Source: Kocuria marina
Lineage (GTDB): Bacteria > Actinomycetota > Actinomycetes > Actinomycetales > Micrococcaceae
Reading direction: 5' to 3'
NCBI GenBank assembly: GCA_014652975.1
Contig: BMZV01000001.1
Span: forward strand, 496,001-560,000
Length of the DNA stretch: 64,000 nt
Shown here: in pieces, positions 8,628 to 19,748 of the stretch
How positions within the stretch are numbered: the stretch's first letter is position 1
Layout of the letters: each line of letters starts with the position of its first letter
Program-made: the position numbers and the translations under genes
The notes under the pieces: model-generated
The model's input: the letters and a program-made list of their open reading frames with translations, nothing else
What the model was told of the DNA's origin: nothing
The model's database searches: none

Positions 8628-10637
8628 GTGTCCTCCAGTACACGACCGCCCCACCCGTCGGACGCGGAGCCCGAGCCCTCGCCGCGCGGGGGTGCCCGCA
8701 AACCGGCGAACCGCAAGGACGCCACGCGCTCGTTCCTCGACGAGATCAACTACCCCCACAACATCCACCCGGCCGTGGTGCCGGGCGTGTCCGTGGAGGA
8801 CCAGAAGGTGCGCTACGGGATCGACAAGATCGTGGTGGGCGTGGCCGGCGGGTTGATCGTCGCGTTCATCGGGTGGGGTGTCGTGGACACCGCGTCACTC
8901 ACGGCCGTGTCCGGTGCGGCGCTGAACTGGACGATGCTCAACATGGGGTGGGCATTCAACGTCCTGGCGATCGGGCTGTTGCTCTACCTGCTGTACATCG
9001 CGGTGTCCCGCTACGGGCGGATCCCGCTGGGCCTGGACGGGGACCGGCCCGAGTACTCCACGGCGTCGTGGGCGGCCATGCTGTTCGCGGCGGGGATCGG
9101 GATCGGGATCATCTTCTTCGGCCCTTTCGAGCCCATGACCTACTTCCTGTCCCCGCGCCCGGGATCCGCGGACCCCGGCACGGTGGACGCCATGAAGAAG
9201 GCCTCCGCGCAGGCCGCGCTGCACTGGGGGCTCAACGCGTGGGCCATCTACGGTCTCGTGGGCGTGGCGGTGGCCTACACGTCCTACCGGCGCGGACGCG
9301 TTCCACTCATGAGTTCCGTGTTCGCACCGTTCTTCCACAACGGCAACACCGACAACCTGGCCGGCCGGATCATCGACATCCTGGCGATCCTGGCCACCCT
9401 GTTCGGCACCGCGGCGTCCCTGGGCATCGGTGCCCTGCAGATCGGGCGCGGTGTGGAGATCTTCACGGGTCTGGGCCCCTCGGGCAACGCCGCGGCGGTC
9501 GTCATCATCGCGGTGCTCACCGCGGGGTTCATCGCCTCGGCGGTCTCGGGCGTGGCCCGCGGGATCCGATGGTTGTCCAACATCAACATGGTCCTCGCCG
9601 TGGGTCTGGCACTGTTCTTCTTCGTCCTGGGACCCACCGCGTTCCTGCTCAACTTCGTGCCCTCCGTGATCGTCACGTACTTCGCCGAGCTGCCCACCAT
9701 GCTGTCCGCGTCCATGTCGGACGGCCCCGAGATGCAGGCGTTCCTGTCCTCGTGGACCACGTTCTACTGGGCCTGGTGGGTCTCCTGGGCACCCTTCGTG
9801 GGGGTCTTCGTGGCCAAGATCTCCCGGGGCCGCACCATCCGCCAGTTCATCCTGGGGGTGCTGTTCATCCCCTCGTCCATCGTGGTGATGGCCTTCACGG
9901 TGCTCGGCGGGACCGCCATCCACCAGCAGATGCAGGACCACGCGATCGCCCCGGACGGCACCGCGCAGACCCTGCCGGCCCCGGAAGAGATCTTCTTCAC
10001 CGTCCTGGACGGCATGCCCGCGGCCGGCATCATGGCGGGAATCGTGGTGCTCATGCTGGCCATCTTCTTCATCACCACCGCGGACTCCGCCTCCGTGGTG
10101 ACGTCCCAGATGTCCCAGCGGGGCAACCCAAACCCCAAGCGGCGGATCACCGTGTTCTGGGGACTGTGCATGGCCGGGATCGCCGTGGTGATGTTGTTGA
10201 TCGGCGGACAGAACGCGCTCACGGGTCTGCAGAACCTGATCACCGTCACGGCCCTGCCGTTCACGCTGATCATGTTCGTCATGGCCGTGGCCTTCCACAA
10301 GGACCTGCGCCGGGACCCCATGGTCATCCGCGAGCAGTACTCGCGCTGGGCCGTGGACAAGTCCGTGCGCCACGGCATCGACGAGTACGGGGACGACTTC
10401 ACGTTCTCGGTGGAGCGCGCCCCGGACAGCAAGTGGGCGGCGGGCGCGGACTTCGACTCGAGCGCCCCGGAGGTCACCGAGTGGTACCGGCGCACGGACG
10501 AGGACGGCAACCCCGTGGCCTACGACTACGAGACGGGCGAGTTCACCGATTCGCACGACGTCGTACACCCCGGCGAGCGCGCGGCAGCGCCTAGGGTGGA
10601 ACCCGACGCACCCTCCACGGACCCCGAGAGAAAGTAG
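8628..10637 (+). CDS. BCCT-family osmolyte transporter
   Basis: This 669-residue transporter of the betaine/choline/carnitine family has about 12 membrane segments and hydrophilic ends. The signature FYWAWWVSWAPFVGVFVAK and the following ISRGRTIRQF are present, as is the pre-membrane block YPHNIHPAVVPG seen in actinobacterial betaine carriers. I prefer the GTG at 8628, with CAGGAG at 8617-8622, over an upstream in-frame GTG at 8589. The C-terminal ~100 residues are charged and cytoplasmic. It is followed after 6 bp by catC, so the two are probably cotranscribed. Substrate is likely a quaternary amine or compatible solute, although the catC link leaves other options open. Confidence 0.9.
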   Translation: MSSSTRPPHPSDAEPEPSPRGGARKPANRKDATRSFLDEINYPHNIHPAVVPGVSVEDQKVRYGIDKIVVGVAGGLIVAFIGWGVVDTASLTAVSGAALNWTMLNMGWAFNVLAIGLLLYLLYIAVSRYGRIPLGLDGDRPEYSTASWAAMLFAAGIGIGIIFFGPFEPMTYFLSPRPGSADPGTVDAMKKASAQAALHWGLNAWAIYGLVGVAVAYTSYRRGRVPLMSSVFAPFFHNGNTDNLAGRIIDILAILATLFGTAASLGIGALQIGRGVEIFTGLGPSGNAAAVVIIAVLTAGFIASAVSGVARGIRWLSNINMVLAVGLALFFFVLGPTAFLLNFVPSVIVTYFAELPTMLSASMSDGPEMQAFLSSWTTFYWAWWVSWAPFVGVFVAKISRGRTIRQFILGVLFIPSSIVVMAFTVLGGTAIHQQMQDHAIAPDGTAQTLPAPEEIFFTVLDGMPAAGIMAGIVVLMLAIFFITTADSASVVTSQMSQRGNPNPKRRITVFWGLCMAGIAVVMLLIGGQNALTGLQNLITVTALPFTLIMFVMAVAFHKDLRRDPMVIREQYSRWAVDKSVRHGIDEYGDDFTFSVERAPDSKWAAGADFDSSAPEVTEWYRRTDEDGNPVAYDYETGEFTDSHDVVHPGERAAAPRVEPDAPSTDPERK

Positions 10638-10643
10638 CCCCGC

Positions 10644-10955
10644 ATGTTGTTCCTGGCCCGCATGGACGTGGTCTTCCCGGAATCGATGACCGACGAGACC
10701 AAGGCTGATTACCAGCACCGCGAGAAGGCCTACTCCGGTGAACTCCAGCGCACGGGTGTCTTGAAGGGCATCTGGCGCGTGGTGGGCGAGTACGCCAACT
10801 ACTCGATCTACGACGTCGAGGACAACGACGAGCTGCAGACCGTCCTGTCAGGGTTCCCCATGTTCGCGTACATGAACGTCAAGGTGACCCCGCTGGCCAA
10901 GCACCCCAACGCCACCACGGACGACTTCTTCGACGGCAACACGATCCAGGAGTAG
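10644..10955 (+). CDS. catC: Muconolactone delta-isomerase
   Basis: This 103-residue cytoplasmic enzyme of the catechol branch of the beta-ketoadipate pathway converts muconolactone to 3-oxoadipate enol-lactone. The MLFLARMDVVFPE start, the IWRVVGEYANYSIYDVE core and the MNVKVTPLAKHP end match the family along its whole length (usually 92-97 residues). It lies 6 bp behind a BCCT transporter and about 49 kb from catA and catB in this window. In relatives that I know of, catC usually lies with them. Confidence 0.93.
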   Translation: MLFLARMDVVFPESMTDETKADYQHREKAYSGELQRTGVLKGIWRVVGEYANYSIYDVEDNDELQTVLSGFPMFAYMNVKVTPLAKHPNATTDDFFDGNTIQE

Positions 10956-10978
10956 TCCTTCCCGGTACCCCGGATGAC

Positions 10979-11020
10979 GAGATCCCTGCGGCCCTTCCCG
11001 AGAGGAGCCGCGGGGATCTC
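10979..11020. terminator. Bidirectional terminator between catC and hspR
   Basis: Arms 10979-10992 and 11007-11020 form a 14-bp stem with one mismatch between the convergent catC and hspR genes. Confidence 0.6.
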
Positions 11021-11036
11021 GCCGTTCGCGGGTCGT

Positions 11037-11591
11037 CTACTTCTGCGAGCCGCGCAGCTTCGTGGTCGACGACGACGTCGCATCCCGCCGCACGGACGCC
11101 GCGTCCCAGCCCGGGGCCGTATCCCGGCCCAGTATGGCGTCCCGGCCGGTGGCCGCAGCCTCGGGCTTGGCCGGGCGGTAGAGCATGAGCGCCTGGGACA
11201 CCTTGCGGGGTGAGCGCCGGGTGCCACGGGCCATACGCACCACATCCCCGGCGGAACCGGCGGTAAAGATCATGTCCCGCTCCTGCCGCGCCCGGCGCTC
11301 CCGTTCGAGTTCCTCGGACAGTTCCGTGACCCGGGTCTGCAGCGCCTGCACCTGGTTCTCGAGCTGGATGATGCGCTTGATCCCTTCGAGGGACACGCCC
11401 TCCTGGGAGAGCTCCTGGATCTGACGCAGTTTCTGCACGTCCAGCTGGGAGTACCGGCGGGCCCGCCCGGAGGCCCGGGACGGGGTCACGAGACCCATGC
11501 GGTCGTACTGGCGCAGGGTCTGGGGGTGCATGTCCGCGAGCTCCGCGGCCACCGAGATCACGAACACTGGCTGGGTGAAGTCGATGGCCAT
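11037..11591 (-). CDS. hspR: HspR heat-shock repressor (MerR family)
   Basis: HspR represses the dnaK operon by binding HAIR inverted repeats, with DnaK as co-repressor in the known model. The N-terminal winged helix is complete: VFVISVAAELADMHPQTLRQ, the recognition region YDRMGLVTPSR and RARRYSQLDVQKLRQIQ, then a coiled coil at about residues 70-105. A basic and Ala/Arg-rich tail of about 70 residues after the coil is longer than in typical HspR (about 125-150 residues). The ATG is one nucleotide after the dnaJ stop, implying translational coupling. It is the last gene of dnaK-grpE-dnaJ-hspR. Confidence 0.93.
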   Translation of the reverse strand: MAIDFTQPVFVISVAAELADMHPQTLRQYDRMGLVTPSRASGRARRYSQLDVQKLRQIQELSQEGVSLEGIKRIIQLENQVQALQTRVTELSEELERERRARQERDMIFTAGSAGDVVRMARGTRRSPRKVSQALMLYRPAKPEAAATGRDAILGRDTAPGWDAASVRRDATSSSTTKLRGSQK

Positions 11592-11592
11592 G

Positions 11593-12633
11593 TCAGAGCG
11601 CCGCCTCCTCGCTCAGGTTCGCGCGGGGGTCGAAGTCCTCGGTGGCCCGCGCGAACTCCTGCAGTGCTTCCCGTGCGGCATCGTCCAGGTCTGCCGGGAA
11701 CTGGATCTGCACCGTCACGATCATGTTGCCCGTGGTGGACCCGGACGTGAAGCCCTTGCCCTTGACACGCATCCGGTGCCCGGACGACGTCCCCGCGGGG
11801 ACCCGCACGGTCACATGGCCCTCGTCCAGCGTGGGCACCTGCACGGTGGTCCCGAGTCCGGCCTCCGCAGCGGTCACCGGGATGTCCACGTGCACGTCCT
11901 GGCCCTCGCGGGTGAAGAACGGGTGCTCCTTGACCTTGACGGTCACGAACAGGTCCCCGTGGCCACCGGGCCCCGAGTGTCCCTTGCCCGCGATCTTCAA
12001 TCGCTGCCCATCCTTGACGCCCTTGGGCACGCGCACCGTGGTGGACTGGCCGTTGCCCCGGCGCAGTTTCACCGTGGTGCCGTTGTACGCGGAACGCAGC
12101 GGGATCGTGGTCGTGGTGTGGATGTCCTCACCCTTGGCGGGCGGTGCCTGGTAGCCACCGAATCCGCCCTGACCCCCGCCGAATCCGCCCTGGCCGCCAC
12201 TGAAGCCCCCGCCGAACCGCGAATTGCCGCCCTGGCCGCCGAACTGCGCGAACAGGTCCTCGAACCCGCCACCCCCGGAGGTGGAGTAGCTCCTGCGGCC
12301 ACCGCCGCCGTTGAACAGACCCCCGAAGAGGTCCTCGAACCCGGCGCCGCCAGCGTTGCTCGCACCACCGGGGCCACCGGCGGTGAACCGCGCCCCGGAA
12401 CCCATGGCCCGGATCGCGTCGTACTGTTCGCGTTCCTCGGGGTCCGACAGCACCGAATTGGCCTCGGTGATGTCCTTGAACTTCTTCTCCGCGGCCGCAT
12501 CCCCCGGGTTCTGGTCCGGGTGGTACTTGCGGGCCAGCTTGCGGTAAGCCTTCTTGATGTCCGCCTGGGATGCGTCCTTGGAGACGCCCAGGACAGTGTA
12601 GAAATCTTTGTCGATCCAGTCCTGACTGGCCAT
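11593..12633 (-). CDS. dnaJ: DnaJ-type co-chaperone without zinc finger
   Basis: This 346-residue J-domain protein stimulates the DnaK ATPase. Residues 1-75 form the J domain with the HPD motif (KYHPDQNP), followed by a Gly/Phe-rich region with GGFGGGQGG repeats, then two C-terminal beta domains. The CxxCxGxG zinc centre of classical DnaJ is absent, so it is the type II (CbpA-like) form that actinobacteria often carry in the dnaK operon. I chose the ATG at 12633 because an AAGGAGG Shine-Dalgarno sits just before it. Upstream in-frame codons up to 12687 are unlikely to be used. Confidence 0.92.
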   Translation of the reverse strand: MASQDWIDKDFYTVLGVSKDASQADIKKAYRKLARKYHPDQNPGDAAAEKKFKDITEANSVLSDPEEREQYDAIRAMGSGARFTAGGPGGASNAGGAGFEDLFGGLFNGGGGRRSYSTSGGGGFEDLFAQFGGQGGNSRFGGGFSGGQGGFGGGQGGFGGYQAPPAKGEDIHTTTTIPLRSAYNGTTVKLRRGNGQSTTVRVPKGVKDGQRLKIAGKGHSGPGGHGDLFVTVKVKEHPFFTREGQDVHVDIPVTAAEAGLGTTVQVPTLDEGHVTVRVPAGTSSGHRMRVKGKGFTSGSTTGNMIVTVQIQFPADLDDAAREALQEFARATEDFDPRANLSEEAAL

Positions 12634-12715
12634 GACGCCTCCTTCCTCCTGGTACTTCCCTGTGTGACTCGGGGCGGGTCCCGTCATGCGGACCCGCCCC
12701 GAGGAATTTCTTGCG

Positions 12716-13360
12716 TTACGGCTTCGTGGCCACGGCCACCTGGGCCGCCCGGACCACTCGAGCGCCCACCCGGAAGCCCGAGCGCAGCACCATGGACACG
12801 TGATCCGGTTCCACCTCGTCGGTGGGTTGCTGCAGCACGGCCTCGTGGACGGTGGGGTCGAAGACCTCCCCCACCTCCCCGATCCGGGTGAGGCCCTTCT
12901 TGCCCAGGGCGTCCTCGAGCTTGGTCGCGATCGCGGCGAACGGGCCGTCCTCGAGGTCCCCGGCCTTGCGAGCGGCGTCGATGTCGTCCAGGACCGGCAA
13001 CAGCGCGGTGATCATCTCGCCGGAGACGAAGTCCCGCAGCTGATCCTTCTCCCGCGCGGTGCGGTTCTTGAAGTTCACGAACTCCGCCTGCAGCCGACGC
13101 AGGTCCTCGAGGCGCTCGTCCGCGAGCTTCTGCGCGGCGGACTCGCCCGCCGGGGCGGCGTCGTCCTGCGACGACGCCGCGTCCGCGGCCTGCGTGTCCC
13201 CGGCCTGGGCGTCCTGGGACTGAGGGGTGTCCAGGATGTCGTCCACGGTCAGCCCCTCACCACCCTCGGAACGCTCGGTGCCGGTGGAGTCCTGAGCTGA
13301 ATGATCCGGGTCCTCCGGCACGGACTCGCCGTGACCCTTGGTGTTCTCGGAATCGCTCAT
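12716..13360 (-). CDS. grpE: GrpE nucleotide exchange factor
   Basis: GrpE releases ADP from DnaK. A disordered acidic N-terminal region of about 80 residues precedes the long helix ([19 protein letters not shown]) and the C-terminal beta domain ([18 protein letters not shown]). The ATG at 13360 lies 2 nt after the dnaK stop with GGAGG at a good distance. A GTG at 13366 overlapping the stop is an alternative. The linker DNA holds an inverted pair of the ACGACGCCGC motif (13156-13181). Confidence 0.93.
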   Translation of the reverse strand: MSDSENTKGHGESVPEDPDHSAQDSTGTERSEGGEGLTVDDILDTPQSQDAQAGDTQAADAASSQDDAAPAGESAAQKLADERLEDLRRLQAEFVNFKNRTAREKDQLRDFVSGEMITALLPVLDDIDAARKAGDLEDGPFAAIATKLEDALGKKGLTRIGEVGEVFDPTVHEAVLQQPTDEVEPDHVSMVLRSGFRVGARVVRAAQVAVATKP

Positions 13361-13362
13361 GC

Positions 13363-15243
<1,881 letters not shown>

Positions 15244-15301
15244 CTATCCCTTCGTTGTTCCGATGCGGTTCGGAGGGGCGCCGACGCGGCCGGTCCGTGA
15301 A

Positions 15302-15330
15302 CCTTTAAGACTTGAGCTTTCGAGACTCAA
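15302..15330 (-). promoter_or_regulatory. dnaK promoter
   Basis: On the minus strand TTGAGT (15325-15330) and TAAAGG (15302-15307) are separated by 17 nt, a sigma-70-like pair. The -35 box and spacer lie inside the first HAIR operator, so HspR binding would block polymerase. Confidence 0.55.
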
Positions 15331-15331
15331 G
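15311..15331. promoter_or_regulatory. HAIR operator 1 (HspR binding site)
   Basis: The sequence is CTTGAGC-N7-ACTCAAG, one base from the known HAIR consensus CTTGAGT-N7-ACTCAAG. A half-site, CTTGAGC, recurs at 15339-15345. Confidence 0.92.
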
Positions 15332-15362
15332 TTTACACCTTGAGCTACCCCTGTCAACCTAA

Positions 15363-15383
15363 GTTGAGTCGCAACGGCTCAAG
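15363..15383. promoter_or_regulatory. HAIR operator 2 (HspR binding site)
   Basis: The sequence is GTTGAGT-N7-GCTCAAG, a second, weaker HAIR element 52 bp from the first. The whole 341-bp gap between dnaK and the divergent BCCT gene (15241-15581) otherwise holds only promoter sequence, including a possible plus-strand TACACT box at 15456-15461. Confidence 0.85.
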
Positions 15384-15581
15384 TATCTGCACACCGCGTC
15401 TCGCCCGAGCTGCCGGGAATTCCACAGCAATTCGGGGGTGGACACTTAGCCGCGTTACACTGATGAGTTTGTACGCCCAGGGCGAAACGTGCCGGGCCCG
15501 CACTGACCCCGACCCCTCCAGGAGCGCCACCGCACCACACGAGCTCACCGATCACCCACCGCCGCAGTCAGGAGAACTGTC

Positions 15582-17570
15582 TTGAGCACGCCACCGCATT
15601 CCACGGACCGAGAACCATCGACCACCCCGCCCCACGACCACGCCACCCAGGGATCGACCGCCCGCAGCCGCCCCCGGAAGATCATCGACGAGCTCACCTA
15701 CCCCCACGGCATCCACCCGGCACTGGTGCCGGGTGTCGGCGTGGAGGACCGCAAGGTCAAGTTCGGCACCGACAAGGTGGTCTTCGCCGTCACCGCGGTC
15801 CTCGTGGTGGGCTTCATCGCATGGGGTGTCCTCAGCACGGACAGCCTCTCCACGGTCTCCGCCACCGCGCTCGCGTGGGTCACGGACAACACCGGCTGGT
15901 TCTTCATCCTGCTCTCCACAGCGGCCGTGGTCTTCATGATCTTCATCGGCTTCACCCGCACCGGAAGAATCAAGCTGGGCCGCGACGACGAGGAGCCCGA
16001 GTACTCCTTCTTCTCGTGGCTCGCGATGCTCTTCGCGGCGGGCATGGGCATCGGCCTGGTCTTCTACGGCGCATTCGAGCCGATGACCTACTACGAGGGC
16101 GGGATCCCCGGCTTCGCGCACGCGGCCGAGGCCGGCAGCGACTCCATGATCGTCTATGCCCTCGTGCAGTCCGCCTTCCACTGGGCCCTGAACCCGTGGG
16201 CCATCTACGCCGTCGTCGGCGTCTCCGTGGCCTACGGCGCCTACCGCCGCGGCCGCGCGCCGCTGATCTCGCGTGTGTTCACCGCGCTGCTCGGCCACAA
16301 GCGCGTGGACGGCACCATGGGCAAGCTGATCGACGTCTTCGCGATCTTCGCAACCCTCTTCGGCACCGCTGCGTCCCTGGGCGTGGGAGCCATGCAGATA
16401 GGCTCCGGCATCTCGATCGTGGGCGGCATCGACAAGCTCAGCAACAACGCGCTGATCGTGATCATCGTGCTGCTGTCCGTAGGCTTCATCATCTCCGCCG
16501 TGTCGGGCGTCTCGCGCGGCATCCGCTACCTGTCGAACATCAACCTCTCACTCGCCTTCGTGCTGGCGCTGTTCGTGTTCCTCGTGGGGCCCACTGTCTT
16601 CCTGCTGACGCTGATCCCCTCCACGTTCTCCACCTACATCTCCGAGTACCTCTTCATGACCGGCCAGTCGGCCGCGTGGGGCCCGCAGAGCGCCCAGTTC
16701 TCCAACACGTGGACCGTGTACTACTGGGCCTGGTGGCTCTCGTGGTCCCCGTTCGTGGGCATGTTCATCGCCAAGATCTCCCGTGGCCGCACCATCCGCC
16801 AGTTCGTGACCGTCGTGCTCGTGGTCCCGGCCTCGGTGTGCATCCTGTGGTTCATCGTCTTCGGCGGCTCCGCCATGTTCTTCGCGAAGAACGGGGCGGA
16901 CCTCTCCGTGGAAAACGGCGCTGAGTCCATGCTCTTTGGACTCTTCGACCAGCTCCCGCTCACGGCCGTCACCTCGGTGCTGGCCATGGTCGTCATCGGC
17001 ATCTTCTTCGTGACGAGTGCGGACTCCGCCTCCGTGGTCATGGGCACCATGACCCAGCGCGGGCGCCCGGACCCCAGCAAGTGGATCGTCATCTTTTGGG
17101 GCGCGTGCCTCGCCGGCATCGCGATCGTCATGATCCTGGTGGCGGGCAACGACGCCCTGGCCGGTATGCAGCGCTTGGTGATCGTCTCGGCGCTGCCGTT
17201 CGCGGTGATCGTGGCCATGATGATGGTCGCCCTGTACCGGGACCTGCGCTACGACCCGGCCACGCTACGCACCAAGTTCGCGTACTCGGCTGTCCAGAAG
17301 GCCGTGGCCTCCGGGCTCGCCGAGCACGGTGACAACTTCGCCCTGCAGGTGGAGCGCGCCGAGGGCCATCGCGCCGCCGGCGACGCGTTCGACTCGCACG
17401 ATCCGGCAATCACCGAGTGGTATCGCCAGACGGACGAGAACGGGGACGAGACCGACTTCGCGTACAAGTCGGCGTGGGTCTCCTCGGCCGTCGACGACAT
17501 CGCGGACGGCACCCCCGAGGGCGAGGCCCCGTGGGAACAGACCACGCCGAAGCACCGCAACGACCAGTGA
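15582..17570 (+). CDS. BCCT-family osmolyte transporter (second copy)
   Basis: This 662-residue paralogue of the transporter at 8628-10637 shares the pre-membrane block YPHGIHPALVPGVGVEDRK, the signature YYWAWWLSWSPFVGMF and ISRGRTIRQF. It begins with TTG, supported by CAGGAG at 15569-15574 and by the absence of a better ATG before the conserved region. It is transcribed divergently from dnaK across the HAIR region, so heat-shock repression could affect it too. Its likely role is uptake of glycine betaine or a similar solute. Specificity is not readable here. Confidence 0.9.
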   Translation: MSTPPHSTDREPSTTPPHDHATQGSTARSRPRKIIDELTYPHGIHPALVPGVGVEDRKVKFGTDKVVFAVTAVLVVGFIAWGVLSTDSLSTVSATALAWVTDNTGWFFILLSTAAVVFMIFIGFTRTGRIKLGRDDEEPEYSFFSWLAMLFAAGMGIGLVFYGAFEPMTYYEGGIPGFAHAAEAGSDSMIVYALVQSAFHWALNPWAIYAVVGVSVAYGAYRRGRAPLISRVFTALLGHKRVDGTMGKLIDVFAIFATLFGTAASLGVGAMQIGSGISIVGGIDKLSNNALIVIIVLLSVGFIISAVSGVSRGIRYLSNINLSLAFVLALFVFLVGPTVFLLTLIPSTFSTYISEYLFMTGQSAAWGPQSAQFSNTWTVYYWAWWLSWSPFVGMFIAKISRGRTIRQFVTVVLVVPASVCILWFIVFGGSAMFFAKNGADLSVENGAESMLFGLFDQLPLTAVTSVLAMVVIGIFFVTSADSASVVMGTMTQRGRPDPSKWIVIFWGACLAGIAIVMILVAGNDALAGMQRLVIVSALPFAVIVAMMMVALYRDLRYDPATLRTKFAYSAVQKAVASGLAEHGDNFALQVERAEGHRAAGDAFDSHDPAITEWYRQTDENGDETDFAYKSAWVSSAVDDIADGTPEGEAPWEQTTPKHRNDQ

Positions 17571-17601
17571 CACCGATGGCCCGCTGAACCGGGCCCCCTC
17601 C

Positions 17602-17643
17602 CGAACGCGGGGTGCACGTCATGGGACGCGCACCCCGCGTTCG
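17602..17643. terminator. Hairpin terminator after BCCT gene
   Basis: A perfect 14-bp stem (17602-17615 with 17630-17643) lies 32 bp beyond the stop codon. Confidence 0.75.
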
Positions 17644-17659
17644 CGTACCGGGACACCGT

Positions 17660-17689
17660 TTGGTCCCGCACGGCCACGCTGCGTACGTT
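17660..17689 (+). promoter_or_regulatory. Promoter of leaderless TetR gene
   Basis: TTGGTC (17660-17665) and TACGTT (17684-17689) are spaced by 18 nt. The ATG follows 7 nt later, so transcription should begin at or next to the start codon. Confidence 0.55.
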
Positions 17690-17696
17690 GGTGCGC

Positions 17697-18593
17697 ATGA
17701 ACGACGGCCCACCACAATCCCCCGATCCGGATCCCGATTCCCGGCCCCGGCCCATAAGCCCATCGGGAGACGGGCCCGACGACGCCGCGCGCGAGCACGC
17801 GCCCGGCGCCCCCGGCACGGGCGGGGCGAGCGGGAAGGGGACCCAACGGCGTCGTGCGTCGCTGTCCCTGGAGACGATCGTGGACACCTCGATCGCGGTA
17901 CTGGACCGCGAGGGGTCGCGGCGCCTGACCCTGCGCAGGCTCGCGACCGAGCTCAACAGCGGCGTGGCGAGTCTCTACTGGTACACCACCGGCAAGGACG
18001 ACCTCATGGCCCTGGTCACGAGCGAGGTCCTGGGCCGCGCGCTGGGCCAGTTCCACGCGCTGTGCGGGGACGGCGAGCCGGGGCCGGAGGAGTTCGCGGC
18101 CTTCCCGGCACCCAGGGCGGATCCCCGTACGAGCGCGGCCACGGCGCAGGCCCTCGAGGAACTGCAGTGCCTGTGCCTGTGCTTGTTCTCCCAGATGCGC
18201 GAGCACCCGTGGCTCGCCGGGCAGCTGCTCAGCACCGCCCGCAGCGAGGAGAACGCGTTGCGCACGTGGGAGTGCACGGGACAGTTGCTGCAGCGCATGG
18301 AGCTCGACGCCGAACAGCGGTTCTACGCATCCCTCGCCGTGGCCAACTACGCGTTCGGAACGGGCGCGGGAATCGCCCACCGTCACAACCGGCCCGCCGC
18401 GGAGGAATCCGCCCGGCAGGTGCACGAAAAACTGGAACGGGCGGGCCATTCGGGGCCGGGGATGCTCCCGGTGGTGCGTGCCATGCTGGGCTCGTTCGGT
18501 GACCACGACGACCGCTCGGAATACATCGCGGGCCTGGAACTGCTGCTCGCGGGCATCGAACGTCAGACGTGGGGTGGCTCCTCGACACCTTGA
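17697..18593 (+). CDS. TetR-family transcriptional regulator
   Basis: This 298-residue regulator has a disordered N-terminal stretch of about 60 residues, then a TetR helix-turn-helix (residues about 65-115, TLRRLATELNSGVASLYWYT), then a ligand domain of the TetR_C type. The ATG at 17697 gives MNDGPP; no Shine-Dalgarno is present and the promoter box is 7 nt upstream, so the mRNA looks leaderless. Its target is unknown. The nearest candidates are itself and the BCCT transporter upstream, while the phosphatase gene downstream has its own promoter-like TACAGT. Confidence 0.88.
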   Translation: MNDGPPQSPDPDPDSRPRPISPSGDGPDDAAREHAPGAPGTGGASGKGTQRRRASLSLETIVDTSIAVLDREGSRRLTLRRLATELNSGVASLYWYTTGKDDLMALVTSEVLGRALGQFHALCGDGEPGPEEFAAFPAPRADPRTSAATAQALEELQCLCLCLFSQMREHPWLAGQLLSTARSEENALRTWECTGQLLQRMELDAEQRFYASLAVANYAFGTGAGIAHRHNRPAAEESARQVHEKLERAGHSGPGMLPVVRAMLGSFGDHDDRSEYIAGLELLLAGIERQTWGGSSTP

Positions 18594-18633
18594 GGCCACT
18601 CACGGGGAACGGATTTTTCGTACAGTGGAGGTC

Positions 18634-19125
18634 ATGTTCTCCATCGTCACGGTTTGCACCGGCAACATCTGCCGCTCGCCCATGGCCGAGGCCCTGCTGC
18701 GATCCGAGCTCACCGACGCCGGTTTCGCGCAGCGCGTCCGCGTCAGCTCGGCGGGCGTGAGTGACGAGGAACACGGCAACCCCGTGGATCCCCGCGCCAG
18801 CACCGTCCTGAACAGGAACCACCTGGAACTGCCGGAGCATCAGGCACACAAGATCACGGACGCCGAGCTCGCGGACGCGGACCTGATCCTCGCCATGACC
18901 CGGTCCCACAGGGACCAGCTGCAGCGCCGACTGCCCACGGACGACGCCCGGAAGGTCCGGCTCATGCGCAGCTTCGACCCGGCCGTGGCCGACTCACAGG
19001 CGGACCTCGACATCGCCGACCCGTGGTACGGCGGTTCGGACGACTTCGACACCGCGTGGGAACAGATTACGGCCGCCACCCCGGGCGTGGTCTCGTGGGT
19101 CGAGGATCGGATCGACGCGCGGTGA
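18634..19125 (+). CDS. Low-molecular-weight protein tyrosine phosphatase
   Basis: This 163-residue cytoplasmic phosphatase hydrolyses phosphotyrosine or related phosphoesters. The P-loop CTGNICRS occupies residues 8-15 (nucleophile Cys8, Arg14), and the general-acid loop DPWYGG is in the C-terminal part. A GTGGAGG Shine-Dalgarno supports the ATG at 18634. Its stop overlaps the start of the kinase gene by four bases (GTGA), so the two are translationally coupled. Relatives act on capsule kinases, on cell-wall enzymes or on arginine phosphate. The actual target is unknown. Confidence 0.92.
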   Translation: MFSIVTVCTGNICRSPMAEALLRSELTDAGFAQRVRVSSAGVSDEEHGNPVDPRASTVLNRNHLELPEHQAHKITDAELADADLILAMTRSHRDQLQRRLPTDDARKVRLMRSFDPAVADSQADLDIADPWYGGSDDFDTAWEQITAATPGVVSWVEDRIDAR

Positions 19126-19748
19126 TCTCCCCGGACGAGGGTTTCCAGGACGACGAGATCGCCCAGTACCCGGAAGGCGTCAACCTCGCACGGTTGCTGC
19201 CCCCACCCACGCGCAAGCCGTTCATCGTGGGCATCGACGGCCGTTCCGGAGCGGGCAAGACCACGCTAACCGAGCAACTCTCGCGGGTGCTGGAGCGCTC
19301 GCACGACGTCGTGAGCTTCCACCTCGAGGACATCTACCCTGGGTGGAACGGACTGCTCAAGGGCATGGAACGGTACCGCGGTGAGATCCTCGAACCGCTG
19401 CGCCGCGAGGAGGACGCCCACTGGACCGCGTGGGACTGGCTGACCAACGAGCCCGGCACCCCGCGTCTGACCCGCACCGCTCAGATCGTGCTCGTGGAGG
19501 GCGTCGGGGCGTGCCACCGCGAGGCCCGGGCGTTGTTGGACGTCTCGGTGTGGGTCGAACTTCCCGCCTCACAGCGCAAACAGCGCGCCCTGGACCGGGA
19601 CGGCGCCACGTACGAGAAGTACTGGGACGTGTGGGCGGAGCAGGAGGAGCAGTACCTCGGTGAGGACCCCGTGTGGGAGTCCGCCGAGATCCTCCACCCC
19701 GGACCCTCACCCCAGGAACCGGGCATGGAACAGCGGGACACCCCGTGA
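19122..19748 (+). CDS. P-loop nucleoside/uridine kinase-like protein
   Basis: This 208-residue protein has a clear Walker A motif (GIDGRSGAGKTT, residues 37-48) and the layout of the uridine kinase/phosphoribulokinase family: HLEDIYPGWNGL after the second strand and a late arginine-rich lid (ASQRKQRALDRDG). Starts at GTG 19122 and at sites further upstream are possible, but only 19122 gives the GTGA overlap with the phosphatase and a conserved N-terminus. Its own stop overlaps the next gene in the same way. The phosphate acceptor is not identified. Confidence 0.85.
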   Translation: MISPDEGFQDDEIAQYPEGVNLARLLPPPTRKPFIVGIDGRSGAGKTTLTEQLSRVLERSHDVVSFHLEDIYPGWNGLLKGMERYRGEILEPLRREEDAHWTAWDWLTNEPGTPRLTRTAQIVLVEGVGACHREARALLDVSVWVELPASQRKQRALDRDGATYEKYWDVWAEQEEQYLGEDPVWESAEILHPGPSPQEPGMEQRDTP

